A stretch of DNA of 64,000 nucleotides from Hyphomicrobiales bacterium (GTDB taxonomy: Bacteria; Pseudomonadota; Alphaproteobacteria; Rhizobiales; Xanthobacteraceae). Location of the stretch: the NCBI GenBank assembly GCA_016713235.1, contig JADJPN010000003.1, positions 587,855-651,854 of the forward strand, in the 5' to 3' direction. Below, one piece after another: positions 8,159 through 17,599 of the stretch. Each line of letters starts with the position of its first letter. Positions within the stretch are counted from its first letter, which is position 1. The translations under genes and the position numbers were made by a program. The notes below the pieces were generated by a model. The model was not told where the DNA came from and searched no databases. It saw nothing but the letters and a program-made list of their open reading frames with translations.

Positions 8159-8920
8159 TTGTCGGATACACAGGATCGCTTCGAACGGCTCCACGTCTCG
8201 CCTGCCTACCAGATGGTGGCGGAGGCGATTGAGCGCGAGATCGTTTCAGGGCGCATTCTTCCTGGCGAGCCGATCGGCACTGAGTCCGAGCTCGTGCGCC
8301 AGTTTGGCGTAAACCGCTCTACCGTTCGTGAAGGAATTCGCGTGCTCGAGCAGAACGGTTTGATCAGCCGCAACTCAAGCCGGCGTCTCTTTGCCTGCGC
8401 GCCTCATCATAATCGCCTCGCGAGCCGCATGAGCCGCGCGCTCGTTTTGCAGGAAGTGACATTCCGCGAGCTTTACGAAACCGCAATGGTGCTTGAGCTT
8501 GCCGCCGTCGAACAGGCCGCGGAGCGGGCGACGAAGAAGAACATCGCCGAACTCTCGGAGAACGTAGCGAAATCCGAACGGGTAATGGATGACCCGGCGC
8601 GGATTGCCGAACTGAATTCGGAATTTCACGCGTTGGTTGCCAAAGCGTCGCAGAACCGCGTGCTGCAACTCGCGCGCGAGCCAGCGGGGCTGCTGTTTTT
8701 TCCGACAACCGAAGTCATCTGCCAGAAAGTAGCGGAGGGTGCTGTTCGCATCGTTGAAGCGAACAGGATGATGCTCAAAGCGATCCGCGAAGGCGATAAG
8801 AAAGCTGCGCTGCTCTGGATGCGACGCCAGGTCGACGACTGGCGTAAAGGCTTCGAGCGAACAGGTAAGCGGCTCGATCAGGCTGTGGACAAGAGCTACC
8901 TGCGGGCTGCAACGAGATAA
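8159..8920 (+). CDS. GntR/FadR family transcriptional regulator
   Basis: Regulator of 253 residues with an N-terminal winged helix (VNRSTVREGIRVLEQNGLI near residues 50-70) and a C-terminal helical FCD domain, in which FHALVAKASQNRVL is recognisable. The start is TTG at 8159, as no ATG or GTG lies at a suitable place. A GAGAG ribosome binding site is five bases away and a perfect palindrome just upstream suggests autoregulation. The livG gene begins 53 bases downstream in the same direction, so it probably controls branched-chain-type import and the acyl-CoA synthetase. Confidence 0.85.
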   Translation: MSDTQDRFERLHVSPAYQMVAEAIEREIVSGRILPGEPIGTESELVRQFGVNRSTVREGIRVLEQNGLISRNSSRRLFACAPHHNRLASRMSRALVLQEVTFRELYETAMVLELAAVEQAAERATKKNIAELSENVAKSERVMDDPARIAELNSEFHALVAKASQNRVLQLAREPAGLLFFPTTEVICQKVAEGAVRIVEANRMMLKAIREGDKKAALLWMRRQVDDWRKGFERTGKRLDQAVDKSYLRAATR

Positions 8921-8973
8921 GCAACTAGTCTCACAACAAGAGTGCGCAAAGCATCGAGAGAGGGAGGGCTGGA

Positions 8974-9804
8974 ATGGAAGGGAACGCCGACACGCAACCG
9001 GCCAATCTCGCTATCCGCGGGGTCTCACTTTCATTCGGCGGCCTGAAAGCGCTGACAGACGTTACGTTCGATGTCGCGCCCGGAAAAATAACGGCGGTGA
9101 TTGGTCCTAACGGCGCGGGCAAGACTTCGCTCTTTAATTGTATTTCCGGTTTCTACAAACCGTCGGCCGGCGAAATTCTATTCCGCGGCGATAGCATCAA
9201 TCATCTGCATGCACCGGAGCGTGCGAAGGCCGGACTGGCTCGCACATTCCAGAACATTGCACTGTTTCGCGGCATGACGGTGCTGGACAACATCAAGCTC
9301 GGGCGCCACGCGCATATGAAAACAAACGTCCTCGATGCGCTTTGGTATTTCGGCCGCGCCCAGAGGGAGGAACTTGCGTTGCGGCAGGAGGTCGAAGAAA
9401 AAATCATCGACTTCCTGGAGATCGAGCACATTCGTGACCAACCGGTGGCATCGCTCGCCTATGGCTTGCGAAAGCGCGTTGAGCTTGCACGTGCGCTCGC
9501 CATGCAGCCGCGCATTCTCATGCTTGATGAGCCGGTCGCGGGCATGAACCGCGAAGAGACCGAAGACATGGCGCGCTTCATTCTAGATGTGAAAGAGGAG
9601 TGGGGTGTCACTATCCTTATGGTCGAGCACGATATGAGCCTTGTGATGGATATTTCCGATCACGTGGTGGTGCTGAACTTCGGTGAGGTCATCGCTGAAG
9701 GCAAGCCGGCGGACGTGCAGAACAACTCCGCAGTAATTACCGCCTATCTGGGTGCTGGCGATGTCGGAGAGCTTTCTCGAAGGATCAAGGGCGAGGCGGC
9801 TTGA
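8974..9804 (+). CDS. livG: Branched-chain-type ABC transporter ATPase LivG
   Basis: Cytoplasmic ATPase of a LivFGHM-type importer, 276 residues. Walker A is GPNGAGKT near residue 47, followed by the LivG-typical ARTFQNIALFRGMTV, an unusual signature region (SLAYGLRKRVELARAL in place of LSYGQQR), Walker B ILMLDEPVAGM and the switch histidine VEHD. GAGAGGGAGG lies upstream. Systems of this family carry hydrophobic amino acids, amides, urea and also aromatic compounds. The acyl-CoA ligase in the same operon suggests a carboxylate such as an aromatic acid. It overlaps livH by TGATG. Confidence 0.88.
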   Translation: MEGNADTQPANLAIRGVSLSFGGLKALTDVTFDVAPGKITAVIGPNGAGKTSLFNCISGFYKPSAGEILFRGDSINHLHAPERAKAGLARTFQNIALFRGMTVLDNIKLGRHAHMKTNVLDALWYFGRAQREELALRQEVEEKIIDFLEIEHIRDQPVASLAYGLRKRVELARALAMQPRILMLDEPVAGMNREETEDMARFILDVKEEWGVTILMVEHDMSLVMDISDHVVVLNFGEVIAEGKPADVQNNSAVITAYLGAGDVGELSRRIKGEAA

Positions 9805-10684
9805 TGGATTGGCTGTTCTTCATCGAGATTTTGCTTTCGGGCCTTGGCTCAGGCGCGCTGCTGTCGCTTACCGGCATTGCATTCGTGCTTATCTACAAAG
9901 CCACGAAGGTCGTGAACCTCGCCGTCGGCGAAATGTTGATGATGGGAGCGTATTTCTTCGTCGGCCTGTTCTCGGCAAAGATTTTCCACTTTGGCGCGAC
10001 AATCCTGATTGCGATCGCGGGCGGAGGATTGCTCGGCGCTATGGTCGAGCGGCGCTTTTGATCCGTCCGATGCTGGGTGAAAGCCCGATCTCCGTATTCA
10101 TGGTCACGGTGGGCCTCGGCTCGATCCTGGTCGGCATGGTCGAGTTTATTTGGGGTGCTGACCCGATCGCCCCTCCGAATTTCATGCCTACCAAGCCGTT
10201 CTTCATTGGGCCGGCTTACGTCTCGCCGAAAATTGCGATCAGCTTTGCGATTGCTGCGGTTGCGATCCTCATGTTCCTTGTTCTGTTTCGCTACTGGCGC
10301 GGCGGAGTCGCGCTGCGCGCAACGGCGACCGATCAGGGCGCAGCGTATTCCTGCGGCATCAATGTGCCGCGTGTGTTCTCGCTCGCATGGATCGCTGCCG
10401 GCATGGCGGCGGCAGGAGCCGGCATTCTCATCGGCTCGATTGGTGGCGTTTCGCCAACCATGGGTATCTTCGGACTCTCGGTGCTGGTTGTCGTGATCGT
10501 TGGAGGGCTGGATTCAATCGCCGGGGCGTTGATCGCAGGGCTTTTTATTGGTGCCGTCGAGGCGCTCGCGGGTACCTATCTTGGCGGCGAGTACAAATTG
10601 CTGATCACCTTCGGCATCCTCGTTCTGATGCTGATGGTCCGGCCTTACGGCCTGTTTGGCACTGTAGAAATCGAGCGGCTCTGA
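9804..10684 (+). pseudogene. livH: LivH-type permease, one frameshift in a T run
   Basis: Membrane permease of the Liv-type importer. It starts at ATG 9804 (MDWLFFIEILLSG) and reads normally to 10061, where the frame closes after AMVERRF. The next frame continues at once with IRPMLGESPISVF and runs to 10684. One extra T in the TTTT at 10056-10059 restores FLIRPMLGE and a protein of about 293 residues. All other membrane segments and the C-terminus RPYGLFG are intact. A homopolymer error is as likely as a real mutation. Confidence 0.82.
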
Positions 10685-10685
10685 C

Positions 10686-11725
10686 ATGCGCATCGGTACC
10701 GCCCACCAAACTTACGCGCAGGCCGAGTCGCTGCTTGATACCAACGTGCAGCGTTTCTGGCTGATCGCGCTCTTTATTTTGCTGGCGGCGTTTCCCTTCG
10801 TCGCCGATCAGTACTGGGTCTATATGGCCTGCCTTGTCGGCATCCATATCGTGACGGTAACGGGGCTGAACATCCTCACCGGCTTTACCGGTCTCGTCAG
10901 TCTCGGTCACGCGGCATTCATGGCGGTTGGCGCCTATACGGTTGCCGTTCTCGAAATTCGCGTCGGCACGCCGTTCATTTTGAACCTGATCGTGGGCGGT
11001 CTCGTGGCGTCGCTGGTTGGCATCGTCGTCGGCATTCCCAGCTTGCGCGTGAAGGGACTTTATCTTGCGATCGCAACCATTGCGGCGGCGGTGATCCTGC
11101 ACTTCGTGTTCGCGAACTCCGCGTTTCTTGGAGGCACCAGCGGCTTAAGTATGCCGCCAGCAAAGATTTTCGACTACGAAATCGCGCAGCCTTCGCAGGT
11201 CTATTGGCTGATCCTGCCGGTAACGGTGCTTTCCGTCGTATTCGCGGCGAACCTGTTCCGCACCCGTATCGGCCGTGCGTTTATCGCGATCCGCGACCGT
11301 GACATCTCGGCCGAAGTGCTCGGCATACCGCTTCTACGCTACAAATTACTGAGTTTCGCATTGTCGTCGTTCTATGCGGGTGTCGCTGGCGGACTTTGGG
11401 CTTATTTCTTTCGCGTCGTCACGCCCGAGAGCTTCCCACTGATCTATTCGATCTTTTCCTCGCGGCAGTCATCGTTGGCGGCATGGGCACGATCCTTGGC
11501 GGCATTCTGGGCGCCATCTTCATGACGATGGTGCCCGAGCTTCTCAAGATCGGCGTTGGCTGGATCACGCCATTCTATCCGAACGCGGTGCAATTCCTAT
11601 CGCCCGTCCGGACTATCGTTTTCGGCGGGCTCATCGTCTTGTTTCTGTTGTTTGAGCCGCAGGGCATCGCCGAAATCTGGCGCCGAGTGCGCCGGTTCTT
11701 TCACTTATGGCCGTTCAGAAAATAA
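10686..11725 (+). pseudogene. livM: LivM-type permease, one frameshift in a T run
   Basis: Second permease of the Liv-type importer. The family block TGLVSLGHAAFMAVGAY is near residues 62-78 and the conserved loop RTRIGRAFIAIRDRDISAE near 195-215. Frame 10686 fails after FPLIYSIF at about 11457; the next frame continues LAAVIVGGMGTILGG to 11725. One extra T in the run at 11454-11457 restores SIFFLAAVIVGG and about 346 residues. This is the same type of lesion as in livH, 1.4 kb upstream. Confidence 0.82.
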
Positions 11726-11750
11726 ATATAAACGTGAGGAGGAAGCTGTA

Positions 11751-12932
11751 ATGATAATAAAAGTAAGTCGCAGGACTGCGATCGTCGCGCTTGCTGGGGC
11801 CGTTTCGCTGGCGTCGTATGCAAGCGTGCGTGCGCAGTCGGAAGATATCGTGCTTGCCGGATCGATTCCGCTTACCGGTGTGTTCGCTTTTGCTGGTGTC
11901 GGCATTAATGCCGGAATTCAGGATTACTTGAAGATCGTCAACGACGCCGGTGGTATCAGCGGTCGTAAGATCAAGTACGTCTTCGAAGATACAGGCTACA
12001 AAGTAGACACGTCAGTGGCCGCTTTTAACAAGCTGACAAGCCAGGAGAAAGTCAGCCTCTACTACGGCGACTCGACCGCCTTCTCTAAGACCATCAACAG
12101 CGAGCTGATGCGCCGCGCCTCCATGATTATGGCCGGTGCCTCGTTCGCATCCGATCTCAATAATCCGAAAGAGTATCCGTACCAGTTCATGGCGGGTCCG
12201 GACTACACCGAGATGACCGGCATTCTGCTCGAGTACATCGCGAAGACGACGCCAAAAGCGAAGATCGCGCTCGTCAACTCCGACACCGAGTTTGGCCGTG
12301 ACCCGGTCGCCGGCACCGAGAAGCGTGCAAAAGAACTTGGTCTTACGGTCGTCGAGAAGATCGTAACGCCGCCCACCAGCGTTGACGTATCAACCGAAGT
12401 GTTAAAGCTGCGCCGCGCGAACCCGGATTATGCGATTTTCCACGGCTACGTACTGGCGCCGCTGCCCGAGTTTATGAGTCAGGCGAAGCAGCTCGGCCTG
12501 AAAGCGAAGTTCATGGGCACGTTCTGGTCGATGGATAACTCGATCTGGGCGAAGTCGGCCGAAGTCGCCGATGGATTCATGGGCGTGATGCCATATCGCT
12601 ATTACTTCGATAGCGAAGGCAAGTCGCCGATGCTGGACCAGATCCGCAAGATGCGGCCTGAGTATCAGTCGACTGCCTATATGCAGGGATTTCTGACTGC
12701 GATGTTACTCGTCGAAGCCGCCAAGCGCACGCTTGCGGACAAGAAGGAGCTGACCGCGCAGAACATGAAAGCCGCGCTCAATTCGCTCAAGGATTTTGAT
12801 ACCGGCGGCCTCATCGGGGTGCCGATCACGATCACCGGTAACACGGTTCCTGTCGGCCGCGTCTATCAATACGACGGCAAGGAGCAACGCATGAAGCCTG
12901 TCTCCGACTGGATCGATCTTACCAAGAAGTAA
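11751..12932 (+). CDS. Branched-chain-type ABC substrate-binding protein
   Basis: Periplasmic type I binding protein (LivJ/LivK family), 393 residues from ATG 11751, preceded by GAGGAGG at eight bases. A signal peptide ends near ASVRAQ, then the mature domain begins with IVLAGSIPLTGVFAFAG. The two-lobed Venus flytrap pattern is complete, ending WIDLTKK. The open frame could begin at 11556, but that part overlaps livM and lacks a ribosome binding site. It delivers ligand to LivHM; the ligand may be an aromatic or aliphatic carboxylate, judged by the neighbouring acyl-CoA synthetase. Confidence 0.9.
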   Translation: MIIKVSRRTAIVALAGAVSLASYASVRAQSEDIVLAGSIPLTGVFAFAGVGINAGIQDYLKIVNDAGGISGRKIKYVFEDTGYKVDTSVAAFNKLTSQEKVSLYYGDSTAFSKTINSELMRRASMIMAGASFASDLNNPKEYPYQFMAGPDYTEMTGILLEYIAKTTPKAKIALVNSDTEFGRDPVAGTEKRAKELGLTVVEKIVTPPTSVDVSTEVLKLRRANPDYAIFHGYVLAPLPEFMSQAKQLGLKAKFMGTFWSMDNSIWAKSAEVADGFMGVMPYRYYFDSEGKSPMLDQIRKMRPEYQSTAYMQGFLTAMLLVEAAKRTLADKKELTAQNMKAALNSLKDFDTGGLIGVPITITGNTVPVGRVYQYDGKEQRMKPVSDWIDLTKK

Positions 12933-12937
12933 GCATC

Positions 12938-13750
12938 ATGGCCGCGGACACCGTTCTCGAAGTGAACAACATCGAGGTCGTCTATAACAAGACGGTCCAG
13001 GTGCTCCGCGGCCTTTCGCTTGCCGTGCCCAAAGGTTCGGTCGTGGCGCTGCTTGGCTCGAACGGAGCCGGTAAATCAACAACGCTGAAAGCGATATCGA
13101 ACGTTCTTTCGCTGGAGGACGGCGAAGTAACTGCGGGGAACATTCTCTTCAAGAACGAATCGGTCGTGCGTCATCAGCCGCATGAACTCGTGCGAAGCGG
13201 GCTTTTTCACGTGATGGAAGGGCGGAGGATTTTCGAAGATCTGACGGTCGAAGAAAATCTCACGGCGGCAACCTATGCTCTCGCTGGGCGACAGGTTGCG
13301 CCGACGAAGTTCGAGCTCGTCTATGAATATTTCCCGCGCCTGTTTGAGCGCCGCGCAGGCCGTGCGGGGTATTTGTCGGGCGGCGAACAACAAATGCTCG
13401 CCATCGGCCGTGCTCTGATTGCGCAGCCGAAATTGATGCTGCTGGACGAACCATCGCTCGGTTTGTCGCCGAAACTCGTAGAAGAAATATTCACGATCAT
13501 CGCGCGCATCAATCGCGAGCAAGGCGTCTCCATGTTGCTCGTCGAGCAGAACGCCGCTGTCGCATTCGCAGTGTCGCACTACGGCTACATCATGGAGACA
13601 GGAAAAGTCGTCATCGACGGGCCGACCGAACGTCTCTTGGGCGATCAGGACGTTCGCGAGTTCTATCTCGGCATGGGTGGCGCAGGCGAAGACTCAAAGA
13701 GCTTTCGCGACATAAAGCACTACAAGCGCCGTAAGCGCTGGTTATCCTAG
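12938..13750 (+). CDS. livF: Branched-chain-type ABC transporter ATPase LivF
   Basis: Second ATPase of the Liv-type importer, 270 residues. It has Walker A GSNGAGKST near residue 41, the LivF-typical VMEGRRIFEDLTVEENL, the signature LSGGEQQM, Walker B LMLLDEPSLGLSP and the switch-region glutamine-type VEQN. A 20-residue basic tail (KHYKRRKRWLS) extends past the usual YLG end, as in LivF proteins linked to acyl-CoA ligases. It is five bases behind the binding-protein gene and ten before the acyl-CoA synthetase. Confidence 0.9.
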   Translation: MAADTVLEVNNIEVVYNKTVQVLRGLSLAVPKGSVVALLGSNGAGKSTTLKAISNVLSLEDGEVTAGNILFKNESVVRHQPHELVRSGLFHVMEGRRIFEDLTVEENLTAATYALAGRQVAPTKFELVYEYFPRLFERRAGRAGYLSGGEQQMLAIGRALIAQPKLMLLDEPSLGLSPKLVEEIFTIIARINREQGVSMLLVEQNAAVAFAVSHYGYIMETGKVVIDGPTERLLGDQDVREFYLGMGGAGEDSKSFRDIKHYKRRKRWLS

Positions 13751-13760
13751 GGCGCTCGCA

Positions 13761-15556
13761 ATGTTGTTTCCCGAACTTACGCTTCCGCAAATGGTCCGCG
13801 CGCATGCGCAGAAGAACGCGAATCGTGTCGCCATCCGCCAGAAGCAATTCGGTATCTGGCAGCCGTATAGCTGGCGCGAGTATTACGACCGTGCCTCTGC
13901 GGTAGGCCTCGGCTTCCGCGCGATGGGACTTGAGGAAGGCGGCCACGTCGCGGTGATCTCCGAGAACCGCGTAGAGTGGGTGCTTGCGCAGCTCGGTGCG
14001 GGTCTCGTGGGTGCGATTACGATTGGCGTTTATCCGACCAGCCCGTCGAACGAAGTTGCCTATGTACTCGAACACTCCAACACCGAGATCGTGATCTGCG
14101 AAGATCAGGAACAGGTCGATAAGGTTCTGGAGCGGCTGGATGACCTGCCTAAGCTCCGGCGTATTATCGTCGTCGAAACAAAGGGTATGCGGCAATATCC
14201 GGAGGGGCGAGTGACGTCATTCGAAGAGCTCGAATATGCCGGGAGAACGCACGCCTTTACGCATGGAAAGTTGATTGATGAGGTGCTATCGCGCCAGAAG
14301 CTGAGCGATATCGCGTTGATGATCTATACCTCTGGTTCGACCGGCAAGCCCAAAGGCGCGATGCTGAGTTATAAGAACATCCGTGCCGAGGCAGTTTCGG
14401 TGATCGAGCGGCTGGAGCTCGATTCATCGACAACGCTTCTATCTTATTTGCCGCTCTGTCACGTTGCCGAGCAAATGACGACGGTGATGGTGCCGAGCTA
14501 TCTCGGTTCGCTGGTAAATTTTGGCGAATCCATCCGCACGGTACAGGAAGATCTGCGCGAAGTCGCGCCAACCATGTTCCTTGGCGTGCCGAGGATATGG
14601 GAGAAACTTCATTCTTCCATCCACATCAAGCTCCTGGAATCCGATCCAGTCCGGCGTAGGCTGTTCGAGACCGCTTATGCGGCCTGTGACCCATTTGCCG
14701 AGAAATTACCGCGGCAACGGTCTCTGGGCCAGCGCATCAAGTTCTTTATCTATTATTGGGCCGTATTCCGCTCGCTTCAGAACTTTATCGGCTTGCGCGG
14801 CACCGAAGTAGCGATGACCGGCGCGGCTCCTATTTCTCCGAAAATCGTGAAGTTCTTCCGCACCATCGGCGTGCCGTTGGTCGAGGTTTACGGTCTCACC
14901 GAAAGCTCGGCGATCGCGACGGCGCAGACGCTGGACACGCGAGAGGCGCTGGGTGTCGGGACAGCCGCACCGGGCATTGAGGTGAAGCTGGGCGAAACCG
15001 GCGAAGTGCTCGTGCGTGGCGACACGGTATTCGAAGGGTATTATCGCAACGAGGAGGCGACAAAGAACACGATCCGTAATGGCTGGTTACACACCGGCGA
15101 TGTTGCGGAAATGCATAAGGGTCAGTTCAGATCGTCGATCGCATCAAGGACATCATGATCACTGCGGGTGGTAAGAACCTGAGCCCGTCTGAGATCGAAA
15201 ATACCGTGAAGTCGAGCCCCTTTATCAAGGAATGCATCGTAATTGGGGAATCACGCAAATACGTGTCCGCGCTGATCCAGATCGATTATGAACTGACTGG
15301 AAAGTGGGCTGAGGAAAAGGGGATAGCCTATACCAACTTCAAGAACCTCGTGGAGCATCAGCAGGTTCGGGATCTGATCCAAAGCGAGATCGACGATGCA
15401 AACAGTCAGCTTGCCCAGGTGTCTAATATCCGCAAATTCCATCTTCTGGCTAAGGAATTGGACCACGACGACGATGAAGTGACGGCTACGATGAAGGTGC
15501 GCCGCTCAAACATACAGACCAAGTATGCGTCCGAAATCGAGGCATTGTATCGATAG
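13761..15556 (+). pseudogene. Long-chain-type acyl-CoA synthetase (AMP-binding), one frameshift
   Basis: Adenylate-forming enzyme that would activate a carboxylic acid to its CoA thioester with ATP. Motif A3 is YTSGSTGKPKGAMLSY near residue 195, A5 is VYGLTESS, and A7 is WLHTGDVAEM. At 15126-15127 the frame breaks after HKGQ; the next frame gives QIVDRIKDIMITAGGKNLSP, holding the conserved A8 hinge and later catalytic region, and runs to 15556. One extra T at CAGTTCAG restores KGQFQIVDRIKD and about 598 residues. It is co-oriented with a Liv-type importer, an arrangement common for uptake and activation of an acid. Confidence 0.85.
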
Positions 15557-15748
15557 GCGACTGACAATCGTTGTCCGGTAAATTCGAACGCGGGCTTGCG
15601 TGCGACACGTTCGATAGCCCCGATAAATCGCCCCTGGCTGGAATCAGCATTGAATCATCCGTGTCTGCCAGCTTCGCGCGCGCGATGGCGAGTAACTCGA
15701 CAAGCACGTAACCAGTCGCTAAAGAAAGTTCGATAAGGAAAGAAATAA

Positions 15749-16295
15749 ATGCAAATTCTGACGATCTGCGGCAGTCTACGCAAAGGCTCGTTCAACAAAT
15801 CCATCATCAATGCGCTGCCTGCCTTGGCGCCGGCTTCGATGAAGTTTGTCGAAGCACCTTTCTTTGCTTCCTTTCCGATCTACAACGCCGATGACCAGAA
15901 CGGTTCTGGATTTCCCGCGGCGATAGAAAAGCTTGCCGATGCAATCCGGTTGGCGGACGGCGTAGTGATCGTCTCTCCGGAATACAATTATTCGGTCCCC
16001 GGTGGCCTGAAGAATGCGTTGGATTGGGTGTCGCGCCTTAAAGAGCAGCCATTCGTCAATAAGCCGGTCGCGCTAATGTCTGCGTCTGGGGGTCCGATGG
16101 GGGGTGCGCGCATGCAGTATCACATGCGGCAGATCATGGTCTTTCTGAACGCGCGTCTTCAATACACCCGAGGTTTTCGTTAGCACGGTGCAGACAAAGG
16201 TCAGCGATAAGGGTGAGCTGAACGATGAAGCCACGAAGGACATCATCCGGAAGCAACTCAGCGCTTTTCAGCTTTTCGTAGAAAAAGCAAAATAG
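15749..16295 (+). pseudogene. NAD(P)H-dependent FMN reductase, C-terminus frameshifted
   Basis: Flavodoxin-fold reductase of the NADPH-FMN reductase family. The FMN-phosphate loop GSLRKGSFNK is at residues 8-17 and the signature SPEYNYSVPGGLKNALDW near 75-92. The frame ends at 16183, but from 16161 another frame continues with NTPEVFVSTVQTKVSDKGEL to a stop at 16293-16295, as expected for the family's last 45 residues. A lost TC from the repeat at 16156-16160 explains it. The 192-base gap before this gene has no other feature. It might supply reduced flavin, or reduce quinone, for neighbouring enzymes. Confidence 0.78.
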
Positions 16296-16313
16296 CCTTA
16301 GGCGAACGTTTCG

Positions 16314-16340
16314 GCAGATCAGCCTAGAAGGCTGATCTGC
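16314..16340. terminator. Bidirectional hairpin terminator
   Basis: GCAGATCAGCC, a TAGAA loop and GGCTGATCTGC form a perfect 11-base-pair stem exactly between two convergent genes: the FMN reductase (plus) and the LLM gene whose stop begins at 16341 (minus). It can serve both. Confidence 0.75.
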
Positions 16341-17363
16341 TTATCGCCACTTCAGCGCGGGCGCCACGTAGTGCAGAATCGACTTGATGACGTGTGCGTT
16401 GTACTCGACGCCGAGCTGATTAGGCACAGTGAGGAGTAGCGTATCTGCTTCTGCGATCGCTTCGTCCTTTGCTAGCTGCTTGACGAGCTCGTCCGGCTCG
16501 GCCGCATAGCTTTTTCCGAATATTGCACGCGTCTTCTCGTCGATAAATCCGATCGTATCCTGATCGTCATCGCTGCGGCCGAAATACGCACGATCGCGAT
16601 CGTCAACCAGCGCAAAAATACTGCGGCTTACGGATACGCGGGGAGCACGCGTGTGCCCGGCTGCTTTCCATGCATCTCGAAAAGCACGGATTTGCTCGGC
16701 TTGTTGGACATGAAACGGCTGGCCGGTTTCGTCGGTCTTTAGTGTGGAACTTTGGAGGTTCATTCCCAGTGTTCCTGCCCAGGTCGCGGTAGCGTTGGTG
16801 CTTGCTCCCCACCAGATGCGGTCACGTAATCCCTCCGAGTGCGGCTCGAGGCGCAGGAGGCCAGGTGGGTTAGGGAACATGGGACGCGGGTTCGGATTGG
16901 CGAAGCCGCTGCCTTTCAAAAGATCAAGAAAGATTTCCGTATGCTTTCGCGCCATGTCGGCATCTGGTTCTTCGCCGCTCGGCGCGTGTCCGAAATAGCG
17001 ATAGCCTTCAATTACCTGTTCAGGAGAGCCCCGGCTGATGCCAAGTTGCAGGCGCTGCCCGGATATAAGATCTGCCGCGCCTGCGTCCTCGATCATGTAG
17101 AGCGGGTTCTCGTAGCGCATATCGATAACGGCGGTACCGATCTCGATGCGGCTGGTTTTCGTGCCGATTGCCGCAAGCAGCGGAAACGGCGAAGCAAGCT
17201 GGCGCGCGAAATGATGAACGCGGAAGTAGGCCCCGTCCGCTCCCAATTCTTCAGCAGCAACCGCAAGATCGATGGATTGCAAAAGTGCGTCTTGCGCGGA
17301 TCGCGTTTGTGACTGAGGCGAGGGCGTCCAATGTCCAAACGAGAGAAAGCCGATATTTTTCAT
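16341..17363 (-). CDS. LLM class flavin-dependent oxidoreductase
   Basis: Bacterial luciferase-like monooxygenase fold (TIM barrel), 340 residues. The family landmarks are the N-terminal FLSFGHWTPSP, the block AEELGADGAYFRVHHFARQ, and LISGQRLQLGISRGSPEQV in the middle. This variant is closer to FMN-type two-component monooxygenases than to the Mer-like F420 forms at 24093 and 47891, which share the DERF motif. Whether it binds FMN or F420 cannot be settled by eye. It is convergent with an FMN reductase gene that could serve it. Confidence 0.8.
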   Translation of the reverse strand: MKNIGFLSFGHWTPSPQSQTRSAQDALLQSIDLAVAAEELGADGAYFRVHHFARQLASPFPLLAAIGTKTSRIEIGTAVIDMRYENPLYMIEDAGAADLISGQRLQLGISRGSPEQVIEGYRYFGHAPSGEEPDADMARKHTEIFLDLLKGSGFANPNPRPMFPNPPGLLRLEPHSEGLRDRIWWGASTNATATWAGTLGMNLQSSTLKTDETGQPFHVQQAEQIRAFRDAWKAAGHTRAPRVSVSRSIFALVDDRDRAYFGRSDDDQDTIGFIDEKTRAIFGKSYAAEPDELVKQLAKDEAIAEADTLLLTVPNQLGVEYNAHVIKSILHYVAPALKWR

Positions 17364-17459
17364 CGTTGTGCAAATCCAAATCGTAGTGCGGAATCAGGTC
17401 GGAAACGAAAGCGTATGCCGAGTATTCGCAGGAGTGACACTAGGTACGCAAGTCGAGGT

Positions 17460-17576
17460 GGTGAAGACTCTATAATTGAGGCGCTGTCTTCGAACCTGTG
17501 CCGTTGCACGGGCTATCAGGGGATCATTGATGCGGTACGTGCCGCATTGCCCGACATGCGGCAACTCGCGCGCTAG
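17460..17576 (+). pseudogene. Remnant of a [2Fe-2S] Mo-hydroxylase small subunit
   Basis: Only the last 39 or so residues of a xanthine-dehydrogenase-family iron-sulfur subunit remain, containing the distal cluster motif SSNLCRCTGYQGIIDAV and ending at 17576. The N-terminal ferredoxin domain with CGxCGACT and the CGFC segment is missing, and the frame upstream is unrelated. No Mo or FAD subunit adjoins it. It is the stump of a further Mo-hydroxylase operon, cut off between the LLM gene and the amidase gene. Confidence 0.7.
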
Positions 17577-17599
17577 CGTTCAGCGCGACGGGGTCGCGC

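Noticed and set aside
7878..8171. 97-codon minus-strand open frame in the gap before the second GntR gene
   Set aside because: Its product resembles no family, has no ribosome binding site and overlaps the GntR start and its palindromic operator.
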